Shown: positions 52,725-60,902 of the stretch, piece by piece | How positions within the stretch are numbered: position 1 is the first letter of the stretch | How the letters are laid out: each line of letters begins with the position of its first letter | Source of the DNA: an uncultured Acidobacteriota bacterium | Lineage (GTDB): Bacteria > Acidobacteriota > Blastocatellia > Pyrinomonadales > Pyrinomonadaceae | Assembly: GCA_937859595.1 (NCBI GenBank) | Contig: CALMAH010000029.1 | Coordinates: forward strand, 17,935-81,934 | Length of the DNA: 64,000 nucleotides | Direction of reading: 5' to 3' | Position numbers and translations under genes: made by a program | The notes under the pieces: model-generated | What the model was told of the DNA's origin: nothing | Database searches by the model: none | What the model saw: the letters and a program-made list of their open reading frames with translations, nothing else

Positions 52725-53468
52725 ATGAAAAATAGGTTACTAGTTTTGGTGTTTGGCCTGATTGCGGGACTCGGATCGGCGACCGATGATCACGTATCTG
52801 GCCAGAACCGCACCGTGAGGGCTGAGGCGGAGCGTATTTCCGGTGATCGGTTCACCATATCGACGCGTACACCTCGCGGCGCACGCATTTATGCTGTCAA
52901 TAGGCCTTCAGGGCCGATGCTCAACGCGATTGACAAGGGGTTGACGGAGCTATTTGCGGTGGCGCGGAAGCACGGATACAACCGCCGGTTGAGCTTTTCC
53001 GATTATTCAATATACATCGCCAGGGCCGACCGGACCGAGGACAGCAAAGGCAATTATTCGCCCGATATAGCCGTCGGGGCTGCACAATATGCCGGCACTG
53101 ATTACGACCAGGGGGGATATATCTACGCCGCGGGTATGGTGATCGCCTTTAACCCGATGGCGTTCGTCATTGCCGAACACACCCGCGAGATGAACCGGGT
53201 CTCGGATGTTGTGCGGTTCGAGGGCGAGCATCTTGTGCTGTACCATAACGACCGTCGCCGCTTCAATGAGACAGCCGACCACAGCAAGGGCGGTGGCCAC
53301 CCGATCCTTCAATATATGGGTGCCCGTCTGCCTGATATCGTATGCGGCATCTACGATATTGTCTGCACGGCAACACGTCTTTCTCCGCAACAGGCTGATT
53401 TCGTCAGGAAAAACAGGGTTTTGAATGGACGTGCCGGTTTACAGGGTTTTTGGCACGGTCGTTGCTGA
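52725..53468 (+). CDS. Secreted protein of unknown function, sigma-54-type promoter
   Basis: 247 residues from ATG 52725, chosen because of its strong GGGGGGAGA and the promoter just upstream; the open frame continues 64 codons further but has no coding support. Signal peptide MKNRLLVLVFGLIAGLGSAT. The mature protein has TPRGARIYAVNRPSGPMLNAIDKGLTELFAVARKHGYNRRLSFSDYSIYIARAD, a Gly/Tyr-rich stretch (YAGTDYDQGGYIYAAG), and a His-rich run (DHSKGGGHP), which could bind metal. Three Cys near the C terminus may form disulfides. No family is recognised. A strong terminator follows, so it is a single-gene unit. Confidence 0.75.
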   Translation: MKNRLLVLVFGLIAGLGSATDDHVSGQNRTVRAEAERISGDRFTISTRTPRGARIYAVNRPSGPMLNAIDKGLTELFAVARKHGYNRRLSFSDYSIYIARADRTEDSKGNYSPDIAVGAAQYAGTDYDQGGYIYAAGMVIAFNPMAFVIAEHTREMNRVSDVVRFEGEHLVLYHNDRRRFNETADHSKGGGHPILQYMGARLPDIVCGIYDIVCTATRLSPQQADFVRKNRVLNGRAGLQGFWHGRC

Positions 53469-53526
53469 TAGGTCTGGTAACAATAGGACTTGGCCAAAGA
53501 TCAATGATCTGAGGTCAATTCGAAAG

Positions 53527-53562
53527 AGCCCGGTGTGAAGGGGAGAGCGCACCGGGCTTTTT
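53527..53562 (+). terminator. Intrinsic terminator after the secreted protein gene
   Basis: AGCCCGGTG (53527-53535) pairs perfectly with CACCGGGCT (53550-53558), followed by TTTT(T). Lies 58 bases after the stop and separates this gene from the convergent amidohydrolase. Confidence 0.88.
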
Positions 53563-53608
53563 CTATCTTTCCGGACTTTCGTGATCGGGAAGCGCGGCGA
53601 ACCATGGG

Positions 53609-55120
53609 TTATTTTCTTGCCGCGGCCACAAGTTCACGAACTTCCCTGGCAAGTGTTGGTGCGTGAAACGGGACGCCGTCGCGGATGGTCCACTCGATTC
53701 CGCCGGTTTTCACAGCCTTTCCGTTTCGTATCTCTTCAACACCGAGCGGCGAGAGCACCTTGAAGTTCTCAAGCGGGTTGCCGTTGACGACGATCATATC
53801 GGCCTTGTAACCGACTCGGATGCGGCCTAGCATGTGGTCTCTGCCTAGGATGCGGGCGCCGTTGCTGGTAGCGTGTTTCACGACCGTCAGCGGATGAAAA
53901 CCGGCCTCCTGATGAAGCTCGAGCTCGCGGATCAGGCCAAAGCCATAGACCTGATAGATAAATCCGGCATCTTCACCGGTCCCGACCACTCCGCCGCGTG
54001 TACCAAATTCCTTTAACGCATCCATCCAGATCCGATAATTCTCTTTCCAAAACGTCTCGTCCGTGGTGGACCAGCCGATAAAATACGAGCCGTGGTTCGC
54101 CGGATTGGGCCGGAAAAATTCTTCGAGCACGGGGTGCAGGTATTCCGCAAAGACTGGATTGGTCTGCGCCCGCTGAAGATCGCGGGAGGCCTCATAAATG
54201 ACCAGCGTCGGGTTCCATGCCACGCCGGCCTCTATCATTCCGTCCAGCACCTTCATCAGCCGTTCGCGGTCTGCCTCGCGCCAAAGCCGCCCGGCATAAC
54301 GAAAGCGGTGAACCTCGTCGTTATAGTTATAGTAAGTAGGAAAATTCTGCCTTCCGCTCAGAATGGCCGCGTCGGGGATGCCGTACCAGTGTTCAATGCT
54401 GGTCGTTCCGAGCCTTATATTGTCCCACGCGTTCGTTTCCTCAACCCCTACATGGTGCATCACCCGCATCCCGTGAGTTTTCGCCGCGGCCATCATGACG
54501 TTCATTAGGTCGCGGTCGATGGTGTAGAGCTTGATGCCGTCGTATCCGGCGTTTTTCAGGTCGAGGACGCGTTGGCGAACCTGATCTGCCGTGTTCAGAT
54601 TTGGCGCCGGGAAGCCGCCGTAAGCATATATCCTGGGCCCGACCAGCTTGCCGGCGGCGATCTGGTCACGGTATTCCAGGATCTTCGGGTTTGCCCAGGC
54701 GTCCCGCACGGTCGTTATCCCGCAGGCAAGCCAGAGCTTTGTCACATATTCCACCGGGAAAGACTTTCCGGCGCGGCCGTCGTGCGTGTGGCCATGCAGA
54801 TTTATCAGCCCCGGCAGCACATACTTGCCGGCGGCATCTATCTCAAGCTCGCCCTTTTCAGGCCGTCTTGCCCTGCCCTCTGCCGCTGCAACCGGGTCGA
54901 TGCCGACTATCTGTGTGATAATGTCGTTCTCGACAACGATATCAAATGGCCCGGCCGCCGGCTTCCCGCTGCCGTCAACGACCATCGCCCCGCGAACGAC
55001 CACCCTTTTCAGCCGCTTCCCCGAAATCGACTCCGGCGACTGCTGCGCAATGGCAAACGACGCAAAGAACGAAACAAATAATAGGGCGATAGCTCCGACA
55101 CGGAAAGTAAGTTTATTCAT
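53609..55120 (-). CDS. Secreted amidohydrolase-family enzyme
   Basis: 503 residues with a signal peptide ending at FAIAQQS (about residue 27). The metal-dependent hydrolase motifs are LINLHGHTHDGR (HxH), IKLYTIDRDLM (metal-bridging Lys region), MRVMHHVGVEE (His), TSIEHWYGIP (His) and GTGEDAGFI (catalytic Asp). The C-terminal IRVGYKADMIVVNGNPLENF is the family's closing beta-sandwich strand. It resembles secreted imidazolonepropionase/prolidase-like amidohydrolases that cut peptides or cyclic amides; substrate unknown. It is monocistronic between a terminator and an AT-rich gap. The ATG has no strong ribosome site. Confidence 0.88.
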   Translation of the reverse strand: MNKLTFRVGAIALLFVSFFASFAIAQQSPESISGKRLKRVVVRGAMVVDGSGKPAAGPFDIVVENDIITQIVGIDPVAAAEGRARRPEKGELEIDAAGKYVLPGLINLHGHTHDGRAGKSFPVEYVTKLWLACGITTVRDAWANPKILEYRDQIAAGKLVGPRIYAYGGFPAPNLNTADQVRQRVLDLKNAGYDGIKLYTIDRDLMNVMMAAAKTHGMRVMHHVGVEETNAWDNIRLGTTSIEHWYGIPDAAILSGRQNFPTYYNYNDEVHRFRYAGRLWREADRERLMKVLDGMIEAGVAWNPTLVIYEASRDLQRAQTNPVFAEYLHPVLEEFFRPNPANHGSYFIGWSTTDETFWKENYRIWMDALKEFGTRGGVVGTGEDAGFIYQVYGFGLIRELELHQEAGFHPLTVVKHATSNGARILGRDHMLGRIRVGYKADMIVVNGNPLENFKVLSPLGVEEIRNGKAVKTGGIEWTIRDGVPFHAPTLAREVRELVAAARK

Positions 55121-55280
55121 AGCAATTTATCCTAACGGATCGATATAAAAAGACCTCCGAGATCTTGAATCAATTTCAAAGCGGAAGCAACCCGCAAAGG
55201 TTCTTCCCGAAAGCAGTGCTCCACAAAATACGGTTCCCAACCAAGCTGTCTTTTATAGAGAAAGCGGATCTTTCCGTATC

Positions 55281-55895
55281 TTACCGGTCAACCGGGAACA
55301 GATTAGCGGGAGGGTCCGGAAACTCGATATCGAGATATATTTCCGACAATAGAATCTCTATATCGAAATTTTCGATCCTTAGTTTTTCGTCAAGTCCCAC
55401 GGCCTCTCGCTGTACCCATTCATTCTCACTCTGTTTTGTAAAAAGCGTGACGTGTGGGCGAAGCGATGCTATTAGCAAATAGTCTGTCAGGCTTGGGATC
55501 GATTTGTAATAAGTGAATTTCTCGCCCCGGTCAAAGGCTTCGGTCGAGGGCGATAAAACTTCGATTATAAGCTGCGGGTTTGTAAGAACTTCGAGCCCGC
55601 CCATCGTTTCAAAAACTCCATCGCCGCAATATACCGAAAGATCGGGATAGCGGTAAGGCTGGTAATCGGGCACTTTTACCTTTAGGTTAGAGCCGAAAAC
55701 CGAACAGCCTCGACCCAATATGGTACGAAAATGAAAAATGGAATTCGAGACGATACGCTCGTGCATCGGGCTTGCTCCCGACATGCACCAGACGTTCCCG
55801 TCCCAGAATTCGAACTTCTCTTCGGACGTGCGTTCCAGTTCGAAGTACTCTTCCAGCGAATATTTCTGGTCTTTTATGGCGAGCATCCCTGTCAT
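55281..55895 (-). CDS. Uma2-family putative restriction-endonuclease-fold protein
   Basis: 204 residues. N-terminal YSLEEYFELERTSEEKFEFWDGNVWCMSGASPMHERI and YRYPDLSVYCGD, then PQLIIEVLSPSTEAFDRGEKFTYYKSIPSLTDYLLI, fit the Uma2 (DUF820) PD-(D/E)xK fold with Asp, Glu and Lys at the expected places. These proteins are abundant in Cyanobacteria, Chloroflexi and Acidobacteriota and their role is not established. AAGGTGG lies about 6 bases before the ATG at 55895. It stands alone, divergent from mdh. Confidence 0.92.
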   Translation of the reverse strand: MTGMLAIKDQKYSLEEYFELERTSEEKFEFWDGNVWCMSGASPMHERIVSNSIFHFRTILGRGCSVFGSNLKVKVPDYQPYRYPDLSVYCGDGVFETMGGLEVLTNPQLIIEVLSPSTEAFDRGEKFTYYKSIPSLTDYLLIASLRPHVTLFTKQSENEWVQREAVGLDEKLRIENFDIEILLSEIYLDIEFPDPPANLFPVDR

Positions 55896-55977
55896 TTTCC
55901 ACCTTTTTGCCGTTTTCGGTCAATTATGACAGAATATCCTTTTTATTTCACACAAATTATCCGAACAGGAAGGTTAA

Positions 55978-56913
<936 letters not shown>

Positions 56914-56942
56914 TAACCGCCCATAGGCGAACATCTGATCAG

Positions 56943-56997
56943 ACGCCCGAAAACTCCTCGACATTGGCTTCGATGTCAGGCGTTCTCGGGCGTTCTT
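56943..56997 (+). terminator. Hairpin after mdh
   Basis: ACGCCCGA (56943-56950) pairs with TCGGGCGT (56986-56993) around a long internal arm, followed by TCTT. A likely terminator or 3' stabiliser. The 373-base gap 56914-57286 otherwise holds a near sigma-54 site at 57214. Confidence 0.55.
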
Positions 56998-57213
56998 CTG
57001 TCCTGTTCGGCCCCTAAACCACCTGATATTAGGAACGCACCCCCGTTGCGATCTCGCTTCTCATCCGTCCCTGAAAGAACGGGCGCGGGTGGTGCCTCGC
57101 TCGTCGGCGATTCGGTCATATTGACATATTGCTTCGGTCAGATAGCCAGAAATCCGGTCCTGGCCGGGTGTGTCAGCAGGCCATAACATTCATTATTACA
57201 ACAATTAGATCAT

Positions 57214-57229
57214 TGGCACGGCTCTTGTA
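57214..57229 (+). promoter_or_regulatory. Near-match sigma-54-type promoter of the subtilase gene
   Basis: TGGCACGGCTCTTGTA has a perfect -24 box TGGCACG and correct spacing, but the -12 dinucleotide is GT instead of GC. If used, transcription begins near 57240 with a leader of about 47 bases before a CAGGAG ribosome site and the ATG at 57287. Weaker evidence than the sites at 31677 and 52674. Confidence 0.4.
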
Positions 57230-57286
57230 ATCAGTCATGGCGGCAAAGAGTGCCGTTTCGATAGTTTAGACAGGAGTCAAACATCA

Positions 57287-59779
57287 ATGATCAGATCGAA
57301 CATCAAAATCAACGGGATCGAGAAGATACTTTCCGGTATCCTGCTTTTCTCGTTGTTCTTCATGAATGCCGTTGCGGTAAGCATGGCCGGCGGTGAAGTC
57401 AGAACGGGAACATCCGGCGTTACGGAGACGATCTCGGTAGCTACCGATCTCACGCAGCTTGGCCGTGAAGGAAGACTGCATGAGAACCTAGATCTTGAGA
57501 GCGAGACACTTTCGCTTATCAGGATGCTAGTGGGTAGCGAGAACCGTCATCCGATAGTGCTGGACGATCTCGGACAGGCGGGCAACAGCCTCGCGGAACA
57601 ACTCGCCATTAAAATAGCCTCCGGTTCGGTGCCCACCCAACTGGAAGGCAAGCGGCTGGTCAAGCTTGAGGACAGGAACATTCTTTCGAACGCCGGTTCG
57701 GCTGGTATCGAAAAGATAGCCGCCGCCATCGAGGAGATCTCATCTTACCAGGGCGGTTCCATCCTTTTCATTGATAATTCGGTAGGCCTGCTGCGCCATT
57801 CCGCAGTATTGTCGGCCATCCAGACGGCAGTAAGTTCCAGTGGATTGCTTGTAGTCGCTGCCGATACCAAGCTTGCTTTCGCTCAGGCGGCCCTCAGTAC
57901 GCCCGAAGCGATCGCTGATTTTGATTCATTGATGATAGATGCCCGAAACGGCGGCGACGAAGCCGAGTCAAAAGGCAAGTACCAAGGCTACCAAGGCGAC
58001 AACGTCTCGCCGGACCTGAGGGAAATGATGGTCAACGACCCCAACGCCGTTGCCGATGTCATTCTCCAGGCCCGTGATGCAAACAGCCCGGCCCTTCGAT
58101 CGCTCCTCGAAAGCGGCCAGGCAAAGATCCGCGAGCGCATCGGTTCATCAGATACGCTTGTTGTCAGCCTGCCTGTTTCCACTATCGAAAATTTGTCCAC
58201 CAGTGGGTTGATCCACTATGTTTCCCCCAACCGCCCAACGCGGTCATCCGGCCACGTTGAAGATACGACCGGCACGTCTGCAGTCCGCAGCTTGCCGGTC
58301 GGCGGCGGTACTCTGAACCTCAACGGTGCGGGTATTGGTGTAGCGATAGTCGATTCTGGGATCGACACTAGCCACTCGGGTTTCCATAACGGCTCCCAGT
58401 CGAGGATCAAGGCAAACGTTAACTTCACTGATTCTGGTCTCGGAGATGCCTACGGCCACGGAACCCACGTTGCGGGCCTCGCCGTCGGCAGCTCGACCAA
58501 GAATAACGGTGCTTATCGAGGCATCGCGCCTGGAGCGGACATTATCAGCGTTAAGGTATTAAATGATGTAGGCGTTGGCCAGACCGCCTGGCTGCTGAAC
58601 GGGCTCAACTGGATACTTCAGAACCGCCTGCAGCATAATATCCGAGTCGTCAATCTCAGTCTCGGCACGGTCGCCGTTGATAGCTATCACAACGACCCGA
58701 TCGCGCTTAAAGTAAAGGAACTGACGGAGGCGGGGATCGTTGTTGTTGCCGCCGCCGGCAATCTTGGCCGCGGTCAAAACGGCACCAAGCAATATGGTTC
58801 GATCCACTCGCCGGGCAACAGCCCCTGGGCGATCACGGTCGGTGCCGTCAACAGCTTTGGCACCAACAGCCGGTCTGATGACTCTATCACGACATACAGC
58901 TCGCGTGGCCCGAGCCGCAGCTACTTTACGAATTCGCTCGGCGTTCGCGTTTACGACAATGTGGTCAAGCCTGATCTCGCCGCCCCCGGCAATCAGCTTG
59001 TCTCTTACAGGTCGCCTAATAATCGGCGCGTAACGCTCGCCCCCGAACTTGATATTCCCCTCGCTCAGGGCGAAACGCTTGCTGACGGGATGATGTATCA
59101 GAGCGGCACGTCAATGTCCACCCCATTGGTCGCGGGTGCCGCCGCTCTACTGATCCAGCTAAACCCGAATCTGACGCCCGGAATGGTCAAGATGATCCTG
59201 CAATACACTGCTCAGCCTTTGGCCGGTGCAGACATGCTCGAACAGGGCGCCGGACAGCTCAACGTAGAAGGAGCGATCAGGCTTGCGAATTCGCTCAGAA
59301 AAGACGTTGATTTCAACGCCCTCAGCCGCGGCAATTCGTTGGTGCCTTCCGGTTGGACACATCCGACACCGACAACAAACGTCGCCGGCGGCACTTTCCC
59401 CTGGTCACAGCTGGTTTTGGCTAACCATACGTACATAACCGGTTCTGACCTGGTAACAAAATTCCAGCTGGGCTATAGGCGCAACAACCACCTTAACAAC
59501 GGTGTTTCGAATAGCCTTGGCCTGTTTACACTAAACACAACCAGCTTCTTTACTACCGGATTGAACGTCCATACGAACGTTACGGTCAGCAATGGCGGCA
59601 GCGCGGGTTCGGGAACGATCCTTCTTGCTTCCGGCGTGCTGGTCGGTGACGGAGTGCTCGTCGGTGACGGAGTGCTCGTGGGAGACGGAGTTCTGGTAGG
59701 TGACGGAGTGCTCATTGGAGACGGGGTCCTTATTGGGGACGGCGTTCTCATTGGCGATCGGACCTCAAGGATGGAGTAA
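57287..59779 (+). CDS. Secreted subtilase with Clp-like N-terminal domain and hexapeptide-repeat tail
   Basis: 830 residues. A signal peptide (about residues 12-35, KILSGILLFSLFFMNAVAV) is followed at 84-214 by a region resembling the first ATPase domain of ClpB/ClpC with an erased P-loop: NRHPIVLDDLGQAGNSLAEQ, IASGSVPTQLEGKRLVKLED, then GGSILFIDNSVGLL. The S8 protease domain follows, with Asp356 (VAIVDSGID), His394 (GHGTHVAGL), Asn in AAAGN and Ser609 (SGTSMSTPLVAG), all intact. A beta-rich part (about 685-780) leads to seven VL(V/I)GDG repeats and a short tail. It should be an active exported protease; the N-terminal part may act as a prodomain or scaffold. CAGGAG precedes the ATG. Confidence 0.88.
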   Translation: MIRSNIKINGIEKILSGILLFSLFFMNAVAVSMAGGEVRTGTSGVTETISVATDLTQLGREGRLHENLDLESETLSLIRMLVGSENRHPIVLDDLGQAGNSLAEQLAIKIASGSVPTQLEGKRLVKLEDRNILSNAGSAGIEKIAAAIEEISSYQGGSILFIDNSVGLLRHSAVLSAIQTAVSSSGLLVVAADTKLAFAQAALSTPEAIADFDSLMIDARNGGDEAESKGKYQGYQGDNVSPDLREMMVNDPNAVADVILQARDANSPALRSLLESGQAKIRERIGSSDTLVVSLPVSTIENLSTSGLIHYVSPNRPTRSSGHVEDTTGTSAVRSLPVGGGTLNLNGAGIGVAIVDSGIDTSHSGFHNGSQSRIKANVNFTDSGLGDAYGHGTHVAGLAVGSSTKNNGAYRGIAPGADIISVKVLNDVGVGQTAWLLNGLNWILQNRLQHNIRVVNLSLGTVAVDSYHNDPIALKVKELTEAGIVVVAAAGNLGRGQNGTKQYGSIHSPGNSPWAITVGAVNSFGTNSRSDDSITTYSSRGPSRSYFTNSLGVRVYDNVVKPDLAAPGNQLVSYRSPNNRRVTLAPELDIPLAQGETLADGMMYQSGTSMSTPLVAGAAALLIQLNPNLTPGMVKMILQYTAQPLAGADMLEQGAGQLNVEGAIRLANSLRKDVDFNALSRGNSLVPSGWTHPTPTTNVAGGTFPWSQLVLANHTYITGSDLVTKFQLGYRRNNHLNNGVSNSLGLFTLNTTSFFTTGLNVHTNVTVSNGGSAGSGTILLASGVLVGDGVLVGDGVLVGDGVLVGDGVLIGDGVLIGDGVLIGDRTSRME
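59636..59761 (+). repeat. Seven 18-base tandem repeats encoding VL(V/I)GDG
   Basis: Units of 18 bases, in frame, from 59636 to 59761. The first three code Val-Leu-Val-Gly-Asp-Gly with few silent differences, and the last three switch to Val-Leu-Ile. Such DNA can expand or shrink by slippage without frameshift. A terminator hairpin begins at the very end of the array. Confidence 0.95.
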
Positions 59780-59803
59780 TTTTCCGGAGGTCCGTCCCTT
59801 TTA
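59759..59803 (+). terminator. Hairpin overlapping the subtilase stop codon
   Basis: CGGACCTC (59759-59766) pairs perfectly with GAGGTCCG (59787-59794), followed by TCCCTTTTA. It spans the TAA of the subtilase and stands before the GNAT gene, so it may attenuate read-through between them. Confidence 0.6.
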
Positions 59804-59840
59804 CTCAGAATACTTGTTCATCAAGCAAGGAGAGTACGAT

Positions 59841-60749
59841 ATGATGCAGCTATCTGTCACAAGTAAACTCGATCTGTGCCCAAACGGCTCTGAGATCATC
59901 CTGACGGCGGCCCCGGACCTGTCCAAGGTATGCCGGCTGAGCAGTGACGATACGGGCGAGGTGATCGCATTCCTCGCACGCAAGCCTGTGCACACGGTAG
60001 CGATGGTCAGCATGATCGTCGACAACGGCATCGAGAGCCCGTTGAACCGAGGCAAATTCGTCGGTTACCGCAATGCCGGCGGAGAACTTGAGGGCGTTGC
60101 CTTGATCGGTCACACCACTCTCGTAGAGGCCCGTTCGGACGAATCATTGAAGGCTTTCGCATTTGCCGCACGGTCTTCAACGACGCCGATCCATATGATA
60201 ATGTCGTCGGACGATAACGCTGAGCGTTTCTTTAACTACTACGGCAGCGGTTCGCTGCTGCCACGCCTGGTCTGTACAGAGCTTCTCTTCGCGACCAGTT
60301 TCCCGTTCCCGGTCCAGGACTGTGAATGGGAGGTCAAAACGGCCGAACCTAACCAGATAAACGAGATAGCCCGTGCCCACGCCGAGGTCGCGTTCATCGA
60401 ATCGGGCGTTGACCCCATGAGCCGGGATCCGAAGGGGTATATGGAGCGCGTCATGCGACGCATAGAGAAAGGCCGGACTTTTGTCGTATATGATGGAGAT
60501 ACGCTGGTTTTTAAGGCCGATATCATATCCGAAGCTTCGGATGTGATCTATCTCGAGGGTATTTGGGTTTCTCCTGAATACAGGGGCCGGGGATACGCCG
60601 CAAAATGCCTGGCGAAGCTAAGCCTGCACCTGCTTGAAAGGGCGTCCACGATCAGCCTCTTAAGCAACGTGGATTTCCCCCACGCACACCGCAGCTTCAT
60701 TAAGGCCGGGTATCAGGAACAGGGAAGCTGTACCACGATATTCCTTTAA
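59841..60749 (+). CDS. GNAT-family N-acetyltransferase, two-domain
   Basis: 302 residues from ATG 59841, which has AAGGAGAG 7 bases upstream; the longer frame overlaps the subtilase. The C-terminal half is a GNAT domain: AHAEVAFIESGVD, TFVVYDGDTLVFKADI, and IYLEGIWVSPEYRGRGYAAKCLAKL with the acetyl-CoA loop (RGRGYA). The N-terminal half (VIAFLARKPVHTVAMVSMIVDNG...GVALIGHTTLVEA) looks like the partner domain of DUF4081-type acetyltransferases. It probably modifies an amine or a protein N terminus; the substrate is unknown. Its link to the upstream secreted protease is positional only. Confidence 0.85.
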   Translation: MMQLSVTSKLDLCPNGSEIILTAAPDLSKVCRLSSDDTGEVIAFLARKPVHTVAMVSMIVDNGIESPLNRGKFVGYRNAGGELEGVALIGHTTLVEARSDESLKAFAFAARSSTTPIHMIMSSDDNAERFFNYYGSGSLLPRLVCTELLFATSFPFPVQDCEWEVKTAEPNQINEIARAHAEVAFIESGVDPMSRDPKGYMERVMRRIEKGRTFVVYDGDTLVFKADIISEASDVIYLEGIWVSPEYRGRGYAAKCLAKLSLHLLERASTISLLSNVDFPHAHRSFIKAGYQEQGSCTTIFL

Positions 60750-60789
60750 AAAGATATAGACTTCGTGCCCGTAAATGTTAGATAATAGA

Positions 60790-60826
60790 AAAGGATCTGG
60801 CTCCCAAGGTCAGATCCTTTCTTTCT
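60790..60826 (+). terminator. Intrinsic terminator after the GNAT gene
   Basis: AAAGGATCTG (60790-60799) pairs perfectly with CAGATCCTTT (60811-60820), followed by CTTTCT. Lies about 40 bases after the stop. Confidence 0.8.
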
Positions 60827-60902
60827 CCCATCCACCGAATGAAAGGCGTCCCGCCTGGTTTTTTCTGCCTTGGCCGCACGGTCTTGTTTAAGGCTACTTC
60901 TA

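Noticed and set aside
59636..59761. CRISPR or intergenic satellite
   Set aside because: Repeats are 18-base codon multiples inside the subtilase frame.
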